Source of the DNA: Hoeflea marina
Lineage (GTDB): Bacteria > Pseudomonadota > Alphaproteobacteria > Rhizobiales > Rhizobiaceae
Direction: 5' to 3'
Assembly (NCBI RefSeq): GCF_003182275.1
Contig: NZ_QGTR01000004.1
Location: 301,811-365,810 of the forward strand
DNA: 64,000 nucleotides
Under the pieces are notes generated by a model. The model did no database searches and was not told the DNA's origin. It saw only the letters and a program-made list of their open reading frames with translations. Below, piece after piece: positions 25,039-33,894 of the stretch; position 1 is the first letter of the stretch; every line of letters starts with the position of its first letter. The position numbers and the translations under genes are program-made.

Positions 25039-26655
25039 TCACATCCTGAACACGCCGAACTTCGTCTCCTCCACCGGCGCGTTGAGCGCGATCGACAGGC
25101 TCAGCGCCAGCGTTTCGCGGCTCTTCAGCGGATTGATGATGCCGTCGTCCCAGAGCCGCGCCGACGCATACAGCGGGTGGCTCTGGCGTTCGAACATCTC
25201 GATGGTCGGGCGCTTGAACTCGGCCTCGTCGGCGGCCGACCACTCACCGCCCTTGCGCTCGATGGCGTCGCGGCGGACGGTGGCGAGCACGCCGGCCGCC
25301 TGCTCGCCGCCCATCACCGAGATGCGGCTGTTGGGCCAGGTCCACAGGAAGCGCGGGCCGAAGGCGCGGCCGCACATGCCGTAATTGCCGGCGCCGAAGG
25401 AGCCGCCGACGATCATCGTGATCTTCGGCACCTTGGTGGTGGCGACAGCGGTCACCAGCTTGGCACCGTCCTTGGCAATGCCGCCGGCCTCGTATTTCTG
25501 TCCCACCATGAAGCCGGTGATGTTCTGCAGGAACACGAGCGGGATTTTCCGTTGCGAGCACAGTTCGACGAAATGCGCGGCCTTCACCGCACTTTCGGAA
25601 AAGAGCACGCCGTTGTTGGCGATGATGCCGACCGGCATGCCCATCACATGGGCAAAGCCGCAGATGATGGTGGTGCCGTAGCGCGCCTTGAACTCGTCGA
25701 AACGGGAGCCGTCGACCAGCCGTGCGATGATCTCGCGGATGTCGTAGGGCTGGCGCGTATCGGTTGGCACGATGCCGGCGATCTCGGACGGGTCGTAGAG
25801 CGGGTCCTCGATCGGCTGCAAGGACATCTGCGCCAGCCCGAGCCTGCCCATGCCATTGAGATTGGCCACCGCCTGCCGCGCCAAGAGCAGCGCATGGGTG
25901 TCGTCCTCGGCGAGATGGTCGGCGACGCCCGACAGCCGGGTGTGCACGTCGCCGCCGCCGAGATCCTCGGCGCTCACCACCTCGCCGGTGGCGGCCTTGA
26001 CCAGCGGCGGGCCGGCGAGAAAGATCGTGCCCTGCTCGCGCACGATGATGGTCTCGTCGCTCATCGCCGGCACATAGGCGCCGCCCGCCGTGCACGACCC
26101 CATCACCACGGCGATCTGGCCGATGCCGGCGGCGCTCATCATCGCCTGATTGTAGAAGATGCGGCCGAAATGGTCGCGGTCCGGGAAAACCTCGTCCTGG
26201 TTGGGCAGGTTGGCGCCGCCCGAATCCACCAGATAGACGCAGGGCAGTCCGTTCTCGGCGGCGATTTCCTGGGCGCGCAGATGCTTCTTGACCGTCATCG
26301 GGTAATAGGTGCCGCCCTTCACCGTGGCGTCGTTGCAGACGATCATCACGTCGCGGCCCGAGACCCGGCCGACGCCGGTGATCATGCCGGCCGAGGCGAT
26401 CTCGCCGCCGTAGAGATCATGGGCGGCGAACCGCCCCACCTCCACGAACGGCGTGCCCGGATCCAGCAGCGCGCGCACCCGCTCGCGCGGCAGGAGCTTG
26501 CCGCGGCCGACATGGCGCTCGCGCGCCTGCGCCGTGCCGCCGACCCCGATCGTCTCCGCCACCGCTTCGGTCCCGGCGATCAGCTCGAGCATTCGCGCCT
26601 CGTTGTCGCGATAGGCCTGCGATCCGGTGGAGATTTTCGATTGGATGATGGTCAT
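25039..26655 (-). CDS. Methylcrotonyl-CoA carboxylase beta subunit (carboxyltransferase)
   Basis: A 538-residue carboxyltransferase with the two crotonase-like halves of the acyl-CoA carboxylase beta family. Typical segments are [76 protein letters not shown] and [29 protein letters not shown] and the final [17 protein letters not shown] are close to known methylcrotonyl-CoA subunits, and the length agrees. Its ATG 26655 overlaps the stop of the upstream PIN toxin as TAATG, so it depends on translation from a toxin-antitoxin module. The alpha subunit lies downstream beyond two more toxin-antitoxin pairs. Confidence 0.92.
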   Translation of the reverse strand: MTIIQSKISTGSQAYRDNEARMLELIAGTEAVAETIGVGGTAQARERHVGRGKLLPRERVRALLDPGTPFVEVGRFAAHDLYGGEIASAGMITGVGRVSGRDVMIVCNDATVKGGTYYPMTVKKHLRAQEIAAENGLPCVYLVDSGGANLPNQDEVFPDRDHFGRIFYNQAMMSAAGIGQIAVVMGSCTAGGAYVPAMSDETIIVREQGTIFLAGPPLVKAATGEVVSAEDLGGGDVHTRLSGVADHLAEDDTHALLLARQAVANLNGMGRLGLAQMSLQPIEDPLYDPSEIAGIVPTDTRQPYDIREIIARLVDGSRFDEFKARYGTTIICGFAHVMGMPVGIIANNGVLFSESAVKAAHFVELCSQRKIPLVFLQNITGFMVGQKYEAGGIAKDGAKLVTAVATTKVPKITMIVGGSFGAGNYGMCGRAFGPRFLWTWPNSRISVMGGEQAAGVLATVRRDAIERKGGEWSAADEAEFKRPTIEMFERQSHPLYASARLWDDGIINPLKSRETLALSLSIALNAPVEETKFGVFRM

Positions 26656-27038
26656 TATCGGATCAGCTCCACTTTGCACGGAAGGTCGAGATCGGCCCAG
26701 ATGCGGTCGGTTGTCAGCGCTGTGGCGCCGACGCGTTCGGCGGTGGCGATGCAGGCGCGATCGGCGAAGGACAGCCGCTTGTTGGCCGGATCGGCACTGA
26801 GCCGCGAAGCGCGCCAGCCATGATCAGTGTCGAAGGACACCACTTCAAAGCCGATAGCACCAAGCCAGTTTATGGCCTCGTCGGGCGCGAAGCCCTTCTT
26901 GATCAGCTTCACCGCCGATTCCGACAGATTGACCGCATTGACGATGGCCTGCGAGAGCACCCCGGTCACCCGTTCCTCGCCAGGCTCCCGGAAGGCCAGC
27001 GCCAGGATCGCGGAGGCGTCGAGGACCACCGGCTTCAT
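26655..27038 (-). CDS. PIN-domain toxin fused into the carboxylase operon by coupled starts and stops
   Basis: A 127-residue PIN protein with all four acidic residues: Asp7 ([13 protein letters not shown]), Glu40 (NLSESAVKL), Asp93 ([11 protein letters not shown]) and Asp111 ([10 protein letters not shown]). It is not close in sequence to the second PIN toxin at 24293. Its start overlaps the antitoxin stop as ATGA, and its stop overlaps the carboxylase beta start as TAATG, giving one uninterrupted translational relay. It probably acts as a VapC-type RNase; no RNA target can be named. Confidence 0.86.
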   Translation of the reverse strand: MKPVVLDASAILALAFREPGEERVTGVLSQAIVNAVNLSESAVKLIKKGFAPDEAINWLGAIGFEVVSFDTDHGWRASRLSADPANKRLSFADRACIATAERVGATALTTDRIWADLDLPCKVELIR

Positions 27039-27523
27039 GGGCGGGACGCTTCGCGACGTCGGTCGGCGATCAGTTCGTCGGACACCAGCTCACCGGGCTT
27101 GATCAGTTGTTCCGCCCTCGCTTGCAGCCGCTTGACCGCCGCGAGCGGCGAGATGATGCGCAACTCGCCGTCCTCGACCCGAACCGTCACCCGGCCGTCG
27201 CGGTCGAGCAGCATGGCGGCCCGGATGTCGTCGGGCAGTTGCAGAGTTCCGTCGCCCGCCACATTCATCGCCCTGAACCCGACCGTGCCCGGCTCGTTCA
27301 TCTCCGCGGAAGCCCTGCTTGCCGCGCCCGCCTGCTGTTCGGCAAGCGCGCGCTTCCAATGGGAATACTGGGTGAATCCGGTGCCCTCGTTGCCGCCCGA
27401 TGCCACATAGAGATCGGCAACCTCGCGGCCCGACGGGATTTCGCCCCGTTCGGCGAGCAGCTCGTCGCACATCTTCCAGATGCGCTTCTTTTCCGACCCG
27501 ACACGAACCTGTTCATGCAGCAT
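27035..27523 (-). CDS. Composite antitoxin: KfrA-like N-terminal DNA-binding region plus AbrB-like domain
   Basis: A 162-residue protein. The N-terminal part (VGSEKKRIWKMCDELLAERG, then IPSGREVADLYV and SHWKRALAEQ) resembles the KfrA N-terminal DNA-binding helix bundle. Residues ~90-140 (FRAMNVAGDGTLQLPDDIRA, then LLDRDGRVTVRVEDGELRII) look like an AbrB/SpoVT swapped-hairpin domain, as in VapB/MazE antitoxins. I chose ATG 27523, which has GGAGG six bases upstream; ATG 27535 lacks one. It pairs with the PIN toxin encoded next. Two DNA-binding modules in one antitoxin is unusual. Confidence 0.72.
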   Translation of the reverse strand: MLHEQVRVGSEKKRIWKMCDELLAERGEIPSGREVADLYVASGGNEGTGFTQYSHWKRALAEQQAGAASRASAEMNEPGTVGFRAMNVAGDGTLQLPDDIRAAMLLDRDGRVTVRVEDGELRIISPLAAVKRLQARAEQLIKPGELVSDELIADRRREASRP

Positions 27524-27547
27524 GACAACCTCCATCGATTGACGAAA

Positions 27548-27574
27548 TAACGTTAAATTCGATATATAACGTTA
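27548..27574 (-). promoter_or_regulatory. Pair of TAACGTTA palindromes before the composite antitoxin
   Basis: TAACGTTA occurs at 27548-27555 and 27567-27574, 19 bp apart, inside an AT-rich island (about 27545-27590). The second is the centre of a larger near-palindrome from TCGAT to ATCGA. It lies 25 bases before the antitoxin start, between it and the dehydrogenase gene, and is a likely autoregulatory operator with an internal promoter. Confidence 0.6.
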
Positions 27575-27634
27575 TTATCGATAAATCAAGATCCCCTCGC
27601 TCCCAGCGCAGCGTTAGCTTTGACCCCTTGTCCC

Positions 27635-28798
27635 TCAAGCCGTCTCCACCATCATCTCGCGACCGATCAGCATGCGGCGGATTTCGCTCGTGCCGGCGCC
27701 GATCTCGTAAAGCTTGGCGTCGCGCAGAAGCCGGCCGGTCGGGTAGTCGTTGATGTAGCCGTTGCCGCCGAGCGCCTGGATCGCCTCCAGAGCCATCTGC
27801 GTCGCCTTCTCGGCGGCATAGAGAATGCAGCCGGCGGAATCCTTGCGCGTCGTCTCGCCGCGATCACAGGCGGCAGCCACCGCGTAGACATAGGCCCGGC
27901 AGGCGTTCATTGTCGTGTACATGTCGGCAAGCTTGCCCTGCATGAGCTGGAAGTCGCCGATCGGCTGGCCGAACTGCTTTCGCTCGTGAACATAGGGTAC
28001 CACCACGTCCATCGCCGCCGCCATGATGCCGAGCGGCCCGCCGGCCAGCACGACGCGCTCATAGTCGAGCCCGGACATCAGGATCGCGGCGCCCTGGCCC
28101 TCCTCGCCGAGCACGTTGTCGTAAGGAACTTCGCAGTCCTCGAACACCAGCTCGCAGGTGTTGGATCCGCGCATGCCGAGCTTGTCGAGCTTCTGCGCGG
28201 TGGAGAATCCCTTCATCGTCTTCTCGATCAGGAAAGCGGTGATGCCGCGCGACTTCGCAGCCGGATCGGTCTTGGCATAGACCACCAGCGTGCTGGCGTC
28301 GGGTCCGTTGGTGATCCACATCTTGTTGCCGTTGAGCACATAGGCGTCGTTACGTTTCTCGGCACGCAGCTTCATCGAGACAACGTCGGAGCCCGAACCG
28401 GGCTCGCTCATCGCCAGCGCGCCGACATGCTCGCCCGAGCAGAGCTTCGGCAGGTATTTCTGCTTCTGCGCCTCGGTGCCCCAGCGGTTGATCTGGTTGA
28501 CGCAGAGATTGGAATGCGCGCCGTAGGACAGGCCCACAGAGGCGGAGGCGCGGCTGAGCTCTTCCATCGCCACGCAGTGGGCGAGATAGCCCATGCCGGT
28601 GCCGCCGAACTCCGGATTGGCGGTCATCCCCAGGAGACCCAACTCGCCCATCTCGGTCCACAAATGCATCGGGAACTGGTTGTCGCGATCGGTGCTGTCG
28701 GCCACCGGCGCCACCCGCTCGCGGGCGAAGCGCGCCACGGTGTCGCGCAACGCGTCGATCTCCTCGCCATGGCCGAAATTCATGCTTGCGTTGAACAT
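27635..28798 (-). CDS. ivd: Isovaleryl-CoA dehydrogenase
   Basis: A 387-residue FAD acyl-CoA dehydrogenase oxidising isovaleryl-CoA to 3-methylcrotonyl-CoA, passing electrons to ETF. Segments: [38 protein letters not shown] and [20 protein letters not shown] bind FAD and substrate; the catalytic Glu is in [13 protein letters not shown], the position peculiar to isovaleryl-CoA dehydrogenases rather than the C-terminal Glu of short-chain enzymes; the end has [22 protein letters not shown] 28798 overlaps the TetR stop as TGATG, so it is coupled to its probable regulator. The next genes downstream are a toxin-antitoxin module and methylcrotonyl-CoA carboxylase beta. Confidence 0.94.
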   Translation of the reverse strand: MFNASMNFGHGEEIDALRDTVARFARERVAPVADSTDRDNQFPMHLWTEMGELGLLGMTANPEFGGTGMGYLAHCVAMEELSRASASVGLSYGAHSNLCVNQINRWGTEAQKQKYLPKLCSGEHVGALAMSEPGSGSDVVSMKLRAEKRNDAYVLNGNKMWITNGPDASTLVVYAKTDPAAKSRGITAFLIEKTMKGFSTAQKLDKLGMRGSNTCELVFEDCEVPYDNVLGEEGQGAAILMSGLDYERVVLAGGPLGIMAAAMDVVVPYVHERKQFGQPIGDFQLMQGKLADMYTTMNACRAYVYAVAAACDRGETTRKDSAGCILYAAEKATQMALEAIQALGGNGYINDYPTGRLLRDAKLYEIGAGTSEIRRMLIGREMMVETA

Positions 28799-29403
28799 CA
28801 CAGGCTCCTTTTCCGGCCACGCACCATCCGTGCCACCAGGCGGATGTAGATGGCCTCGATCTCGTCGAGCGACAGCCGTCCGCTGTCGCGATACCAGGTG
28901 GTCATGCCGGTCAGCATGGCGATCATCGCCATGGTGGTGACCTGCGGGTCGATGATGTCGAACGAGCCGTCGGCCGAGCCATTCTCGAGAATGGTCCACG
29001 GGATCCGCTCGTAATCGCGCCGCAACTGCTCGATCTGGCCGAAATTCTCGTCCTCGAGATTGCGCAATTCCATGTAGGAGATGAACACCTCGCGCGAGCG
29101 GTCGAGATGGTAGCGGATATGAAAGCGGACGAAGGCCTCCAGCGCCTGCGGCGGCTTGAGGTCAGGCTGTTCCACCGCGCGCCAGGCGGCGATCAGCGTC
29201 TCCATGTGCCCGGTCAGCAGTTCCTTGAGAAGGTCCTGCTTGGTGGGGAAATGGTTGTAGATGGCGCCCGCCTGGACGCCGATCTCGGCGGCGATGGCCC
29301 GCATCGACACGGCGGCGTAGCCTGAGCGGGCAAACAGCTCAAGCGCCGCCTCGCGCACCCTCTGCGCCGTCTCCGCCCCGGTCGATCCGACTTTCCGCGC
29401 CAT
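28798..29403 (-). CDS. TetR family regulator of the isovalerate/leucine operon
   Basis: About 201 residues. The HTH is near the N-terminus ([20 protein letters not shown], then [19 protein letters not shown]), followed by a helical ligand domain with [20 protein letters not shown], seen in TetR regulators of acyl-CoA pathways. ATG 29403 is preferred; GTG 29412 is possible. It is first in the operon, one base overlapping ivd, and a perfect dyad lies 14 bases upstream. The ligand is probably an acyl-CoA intermediate (inference). Confidence 0.87.
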   Translation of the reverse strand: MARKVGSTGAETAQRVREAALELFARSGYAAVSMRAIAAEIGVQAGAIYNHFPTKQDLLKELLTGHMETLIAAWRAVEQPDLKPPQALEAFVRFHIRYHLDRSREVFISYMELRNLEDENFGQIEQLRRDYERIPWTILENGSADGSFDIIDPQVTTMAMIAMLTGMTTWYRDSGRLSLDEIEAIYIRLVARMVRGRKRSL

Positions 29404-29416
29404 GATTCCCACATTT

Positions 29417-29436
29417 AAATGAACATTTGTTCATTT
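29417..29436 (-). promoter_or_regulatory. TetR operator candidate upstream of the tetR-ivd operon
   Basis: AAATGAAC-ATTT-GTTCATTT is a perfect 8-bp-arm dyad 14 bases before the TetR start. The half-site AAATGAAC recurs at 36840 before the acyl-CoA ligase-transporter operon. Confidence 0.7.
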
Positions 29437-29491
29437 CTATCCACTTGGTTCCCGTCACGCAAGTCCGCGGCAGCGGCATCAACAGCCTTGC

Positions 29492-30334
29492 CTATGCCAG
29501 CCAGCGCTTGCGACGCTTGTAGTGCTTGACGTTCTTGAAAGAGCGCCGGCCCTCGCCGCCAACGCCGAGATAGAATTCCTTGACGTCTGCGTTCTCGCGC
29601 AGGTCGCTTGCCGCCCCGTCCATGACGATGCGGCCTGATTCCAGTATATAGCCATAGGTGGCGTAACGCAGCGCGATCGAGGTGTTCTGCTCGGCCAGCA
29701 GGAAGGAGACGCCCTGCTCCTCGTTGAGCTTGCGGATGATCTCGAAGATCTCTTCCTGCAATTGCGGCGCCAGGCCCATCGACGGCTCGTCGAGCAGGAT
29801 CATCTTCGGACGGCTCATCAGCGCCCGTCCGATCGCCGTCATCTGCTGCTCGCCACCCGATGTGTAGCCGGCCTGACTCGACCTGCGCTCGCGCAGCCGC
29901 GGGAAGTAGTCGTAGACCATATCCAGGTCGCGCTTGATCGCGGCCTTGCCGTCGCGCCGTGTGAAGGCGCCGGTCATGAGATTCTCCTCGACGGTGAGAT
30001 GGCCGAAGCAGTGCCGGCCCTCCATCACCTGGATGCAGCCGCGCCGCACCAGTTCGTTGGCAGTCTGCGCCTCGATGCGGGCGCCTTCGAATTCGATCGA
30101 TCCCTTCGTCACCTCGCCGCGCTCGGAGCGCAAGAGGTTGGAGATCGCCTTCAGCGTGGTGGACTTGCCGGCGCCGTTGGCGCCCAGCAACGCCACGATC
30201 CCGCCCTCGGGCACTGTCAGCGACACGCCCTTGAGCACCAGGATGACGTGGTCGTAGATCACCTCGATGTTGTTGACCGCGAGGATCGGCTTTCCTGCCT
30301 GGGCAGGCGCAAGTCCGGATGTCTGGTCTGTCAT
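29492..30334 (-). CDS. HAAT-type ABC transporter ATP-binding protein (LivF-like), system 1
   Basis: A 280-residue ATPase. Walker A is LLGANGAGKSTTLKA, the signature YTSGGEQQM, Walker B MILLDEPSMGLAP, and the H-loop position is replaced by Gln in AEQNTSIAL, usual for LivF proteins. The C-terminus is about 30 residues longer than typical LivF and basic (VKHYKRRKRWLA). It is the last gene of the ligase-livGHM-binding-protein-livF operon. Confidence 0.93.
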   Translation of the reverse strand: MTDQTSGLAPAQAGKPILAVNNIEVIYDHVILVLKGVSLTVPEGGIVALLGANGAGKSTTLKAISNLLRSERGEVTKGSIEFEGARIEAQTANELVRRGCIQVMEGRHCFGHLTVEENLMTGAFTRRDGKAAIKRDLDMVYDYFPRLRERRSSQAGYTSGGEQQMTAIGRALMSRPKMILLDEPSMGLAPQLQEEIFEIIRKLNEEQGVSFLLAEQNTSIALRYATYGYILESGRIVMDGAASDLRENADVKEFYLGVGGEGRRSFKNVKHYKRRKRWLA

Positions 30335-30371
30335 CTCTCGGCACCCCGGTTGGCTTGGGATCGGACGGTTG

Positions 30372-30397
30372 GGACGCCGCGCTGTCGCGCGGCGTCC
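30372..30397 (-). terminator. Hairpin between binding-protein and LivF genes, system 1
   Basis: GGACGCCGCGC and GCGCGGCGTCC form a perfect 11-bp stem with a four-base loop, 15 bases after the binding-protein stop. It probably stabilises the upstream mRNA or partly terminates, raising binding-protein output over the downstream ATPase. Confidence 0.68.
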
Positions 30398-30411
30398 GCT
30401 TCATGCCACGC

Positions 30412-31731
30412 TCAGTTGGCGCAGGCTTCCGCGCGGGCGGGCCATGGCGCGTTGGAGGTCTTGTACTCCTCTGCCGCCGCCGCGAGCAGCGGCTCGACCT
30501 TGTCCGACATCGGCTCGAACCAGTCCGAGACCTGCTTCCAGTTCTCCCCGTCCCACTCCTGCACATACATCTTGGTATGGCCGGAATGGTCCTTGCAGCT
30601 GATCTGCATCGGCGAGAAGAACTCGGGCAGGCCGATGGCCTCCAGGCGGGCGGCATCGATGCTCAGATTCTCGAGACCGACGCGCATGTCTTCGGAGTTG
30701 ATCACCGTCTTGCCGGACTTGTCCTGGGCCACGCGGATGGCCTCGGCCATGATCACCGCGTTCATGACTCCGCGATTGTAGAGGTTCTCGCCGAACTTGG
30801 CGGGATCGACCTGACTCTTGCCCGCATCGACGACCAGCTTCTTGATGTCCTGCAGCGCCGGCTTGTCCGGACCCACCGAGTTGAAGTTGAGCGTCTTGTA
30901 GCCCTTGGCAGCGGCGCCGCCGGCCCGCGCGTCGTCTTCGCCGCCCGACCACCAGACGCCGATGAACTTGTCCATCGGATAACGGATCTTGGTGGCTTCC
31001 TTGACAGCCGTCGGGCTCATCGCGCCCCAGCCCCACATGACCATGTAGTCGGGCTTGTCGCGGCGGACATTGAGCCACTGCGACGACTGGTTCTGCATTT
31101 CCTTGCCGGCGACGGGATACTGCAGCATCTCGAAGCCGTATTCCTTCGACAGATCCTCGAGCAGCGGTATCGCCTCGCGGCCGTAGCCGGCGTCAAGGAA
31201 GATGTAGCCGATCTTCTTGCCCTTCAGCTTGTCGAGACCGCCTTCCTGCTCGCCGATATACTTGATGATGCCCGAGGCGCCGTCCCAGTAGGTCATCGGC
31301 GGGTTGAACACCCAGGGGAAAACGTCGCCCTGCGAGGCAGCCGAGAGGCCATAGGCCATCGAGAGAACCGGAATCTTGTCCACCGACGCCTTCGGGATCA
31401 CCTGCAGGGTGATGCCGGTCGACCAGGGATTGAACACCAGCGTGCCCTTGGCCTTGGCCTGCTCGTAGCATTCGACGCCCTTCTGGGTGTCATAGCCGGT
31501 CTCGCATTCGTCGACATTTATCTTGACGCCGTTGATGCCGCCGTCACGCTCGTTGAGCATCGTGAGATAGTCGTGCATGCCGTTGGCGATGGGAATGCCC
31601 GAGCCGGCATAGGGGCCGGTCCGGTAAGTCGGAAGCTGGATGTAGACACTGTCTTCCGCCTGCGCGGGCAGTGCCACGCCGGCGGCAAGGGCAACGGCGA
31701 AGGCCGCTGTGGTCAGTTTAAGCATGCTCAT
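30412..31731 (-). CDS. HAAT-type periplasmic substrate-binding protein, system 1
   Basis: About 439 residues. The signal peptide (LKLTTAAFAVALAAGVALPAQA) is followed by a type I periplasmic fold (VYIQLPTYRTGPYAGSGIPI at the start; MGIDYLTMLNERDGGI-like early helix; GYIFLDAGYGREAIPLLEDL). GGAGG precedes ATG 31731. It is longer than classical LivK (~370) and belongs with binding proteins found beside acyl-CoA ligase genes, whose ligands are often aromatic or aliphatic carboxylic acids rather than amino acids. C-terminal Cys437 and Cys391 may pair. The ligand is unproven. Confidence 0.87.
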   Translation of the reverse strand: MSMLKLTTAAFAVALAAGVALPAQAEDSVYIQLPTYRTGPYAGSGIPIANGMHDYLTMLNERDGGINGVKINVDECETGYDTQKGVECYEQAKAKGTLVFNPWSTGITLQVIPKASVDKIPVLSMAYGLSAASQGDVFPWVFNPPMTYWDGASGIIKYIGEQEGGLDKLKGKKIGYIFLDAGYGREAIPLLEDLSKEYGFEMLQYPVAGKEMQNQSSQWLNVRRDKPDYMVMWGWGAMSPTAVKEATKIRYPMDKFIGVWWSGGEDDARAGGAAAKGYKTLNFNSVGPDKPALQDIKKLVVDAGKSQVDPAKFGENLYNRGVMNAVIMAEAIRVAQDKSGKTVINSEDMRVGLENLSIDAARLEAIGLPEFFSPMQISCKDHSGHTKMYVQEWDGENWKQVSDWFEPMSDKVEPLLAAAAEEYKTSNAPWPARAEACAN

Positions 31732-31845
31732 GTTTTCCTCCCATGATCGCATCAATACGTCCGAGCCGATATGCGATCACCGGACCTGGCTCGATTGTCC
31801 GGTGCCTTCTCATGATGCCCGAGGCTTCGGGCATGTCGAAAGCGC

Positions 31846-32925
31846 TCAGGCGTATGGAAACGGCCAGACGCGCAGTTTTTCCTTGCCGATCGCCCACAGC
31901 CGCGCCAGTCCGTGCGGCTCGGCGATCAGGAAGAAGATGATCAGGGCGCCCACCGCCATCTGGGCGATCTGGAAGATGATCTCGGCCCCGACATCGACGC
32001 CGACGGCCGGCAGGCCCACGCGCAGCGCGATCGGCAGGATCCAGATGAAGGCAGCGCCGAAGAACGAGCCCACCAGCGAGCCGAGCCCGCCGAGAATGGC
32101 CATGAACAGAACCTGGAAAGACAGCGAGATACCGAAGGACGACGGCTCGGCCGCGCCGAGATAGAAGAAGACGAACATGGCGCCGGCCACGCCCGCCAGA
32201 TAGGACGAAACGGCGAAGGCCGACAGCTTTGCCCACAAAGGCCGGACACCCATCAGCTCGGCGGCGATGTCCATGTCGCGGATCATCATCCATTGCCGGC
32301 CGATGCGGCCGCGAACCAGGTTCTTGACCACCAGCGTCACCACCACGACGATGGCCAGCACGACGTAGTAGCGTGTCGTCGCCGTCGCCGAAGGCCCGGT
32401 CAGAATGAGATCGCCGAAGCCGCGGCGCTCCGGCACCTCGATGGCCCCGGAGGCATTGTAGTTGTAGAGCCAGGGAATGCGGATGAAGCACCATTCCAGA
32501 AAGAACTGTGCCGCCAGCGTCGTCACCGCCAGATACAGTCCCTTGATCCGCAGCGACGGCAGGCCGAACAGGATGCCGACGCCGGCGGAAAAGACGCCCG
32601 ACAGCAGGATCAGGACGACGATGTTGATGTCGGGAAAGATCGTCGCCAGCTTGTAGCACGCATAGGCCCCCGCCCCCATGAAGGCGCCGGTGCCGAGCGA
32701 CAGCTGCCCGGCATAGCCGGTGAGCACGTTGAGCCCGATGGTGCCGAGCGCCAGGATCAGGAACGGAATCATGATCGAGGCGAGAATGAATTCGCTGGCG
32801 ATGAACGGGGTGATGAGCGCCATCGCCATGATGATGGCGATGCCGATGCGGTCCTCCCGGATCGGGAAGATCGCCTGGTCGCTCTCGTAGGTCGTCTTGT
32901 ACTGGCCGGATTCGCGGTAGAACAT
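31846..32925 (-). CDS. HAAT-type ABC permease (LivM-like), system 1
   Basis: A 359-residue inner-membrane permease with about ten hydrophobic segments. LGTIGLNVLTGYAGQLSLGTGAFMGAGAY is the family hallmark (in two parts: GLNVLTGYAGQLSLG and AFMGAGAY), followed by LFGLPSLRIKGLYLAVTTLAA and the coupling-helix region IGRQWMMIRDMDIAAELMG. It pairs with the LivH-like permease encoded nine bases upstream. Confidence 0.93.
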   Translation of the reverse strand: MFYRESGQYKTTYESDQAIFPIREDRIGIAIIMAMALITPFIASEFILASIMIPFLILALGTIGLNVLTGYAGQLSLGTGAFMGAGAYACYKLATIFPDINIVVLILLSGVFSAGVGILFGLPSLRIKGLYLAVTTLAAQFFLEWCFIRIPWLYNYNASGAIEVPERRGFGDLILTGPSATATTRYYVVLAIVVVVTLVVKNLVRGRIGRQWMMIRDMDIAAELMGVRPLWAKLSAFAVSSYLAGVAGAMFVFFYLGAAEPSSFGISLSFQVLFMAILGGLGSLVGSFFGAAFIWILPIALRVGLPAVGVDVGAEIIFQIAQMAVGALIIFFLIAEPHGLARLWAIGKEKLRVWPFPYA

Positions 32926-32934
32926 GGCTGTCTC

Positions 32935-33894
32935 CTAGACCCGCTCGATGATGCGTTCGCCGAACAGGCCCTGCGGCCGGAACAGGAGGAAGATGAGGGC
33001 GATCATGTAGGCGAGCCAGCTCTCGATGCCGCCGCCGACCAGCGGCCCCCAGTAGATCTCGCCGAGCTTCTCGCCGATGCCGATGATCAGCCCGCCGACG
33101 ATGGCGCCGGGGATCGAGGTGAAGCCGCCGAGGATCAGCACCGGCAGCGCCTTGAGCGCGATGATCTCGAGCGCGAACGACACGTCCGAGCGCGCGCCCC
33201 ACATGATGCCGGTGGCGAGCGCCACGATGCCGGCAGCAAACCAGACGATGACCCAGATCTGGTTGAGCGAGATCCCCACCGACAGCGCCGCCTGGTGGTC
33301 GTCGGCCACCGCCCGGAGCGCCCGGCCGATGCGGGTCTTGTTGAAGAAGATGCCGAGCCCCGCCACCATGAGCAGCGCGATGGCGGCGGCGGCGATGTCG
33401 ATGTGCTGCAGGATCAGGAGCCCGTTCTCGCCGATTTCGATGGCCGTCGACCCGGTCGGCAGGCCGAGCTCCCGGGTGATCATCTGCTTGGGCTCGCCGC
33501 CGAAGACGAACTCGCCGAAGCCGACCAGGAAATAGGTGAGCCCGATCGTCGACATCAGCAGGATGATGTCGGGCTGGTTGACCAGCGGCCGCATGACCAG
33601 GCGCTCGACGGCCAACGCCAGCACCCCCATCACCGCGATCGCCAGGATCAGCGCCAGCCAGGCGGGCACGCCCTTTTCGTGCAGACCAACCAGGGTCAGC
33701 CCGGCGAACACCACCATGATTCCTTGCGCGAAGTTGAACACGCCCGAGGCCTTGAAGATCAGCACGAAGCCGAGCGCGATCAGCGCATAGAGCACGCCGG
33801 CGACGAAGCCTTCCCACAGCACCTGCAGGAAGAAGTCCGGCATGTCGATCATCTGCGCGAAGGGATCGACGAAGACTGCATAGAGCGTATCCAT
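32935..33894 (-). CDS. HAAT-type ABC permease (LivH-like), system 1
   Basis: A 319-residue permease. Features: LYALIALGFVLIFKASGVFN, FAQGIMVVFAGLTLVGLHEK, the coupling region TRIGRALRAVADDHQAALSV and LILGGFTSIPGAIVGGLIIG near the end. Its ATG overlaps the livG stop by one base. It forms the membrane channel with the LivM-like protein. Confidence 0.93.
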   Translation of the reverse strand: MDTLYAVFVDPFAQMIDMPDFFLQVLWEGFVAGVLYALIALGFVLIFKASGVFNFAQGIMVVFAGLTLVGLHEKGVPAWLALILAIAVMGVLALAVERLVMRPLVNQPDIILLMSTIGLTYFLVGFGEFVFGGEPKQMITRELGLPTGSTAIEIGENGLLILQHIDIAAAAIALLMVAGLGIFFNKTRIGRALRAVADDHQAALSVGISLNQIWVIVWFAAGIVALATGIMWGARSDVSFALEIIALKALPVLILGGFTSIPGAIVGGLIIGIGEKLGEIYWGPLVGGGIESWLAYMIALIFLLFRPQGLFGERIIERV

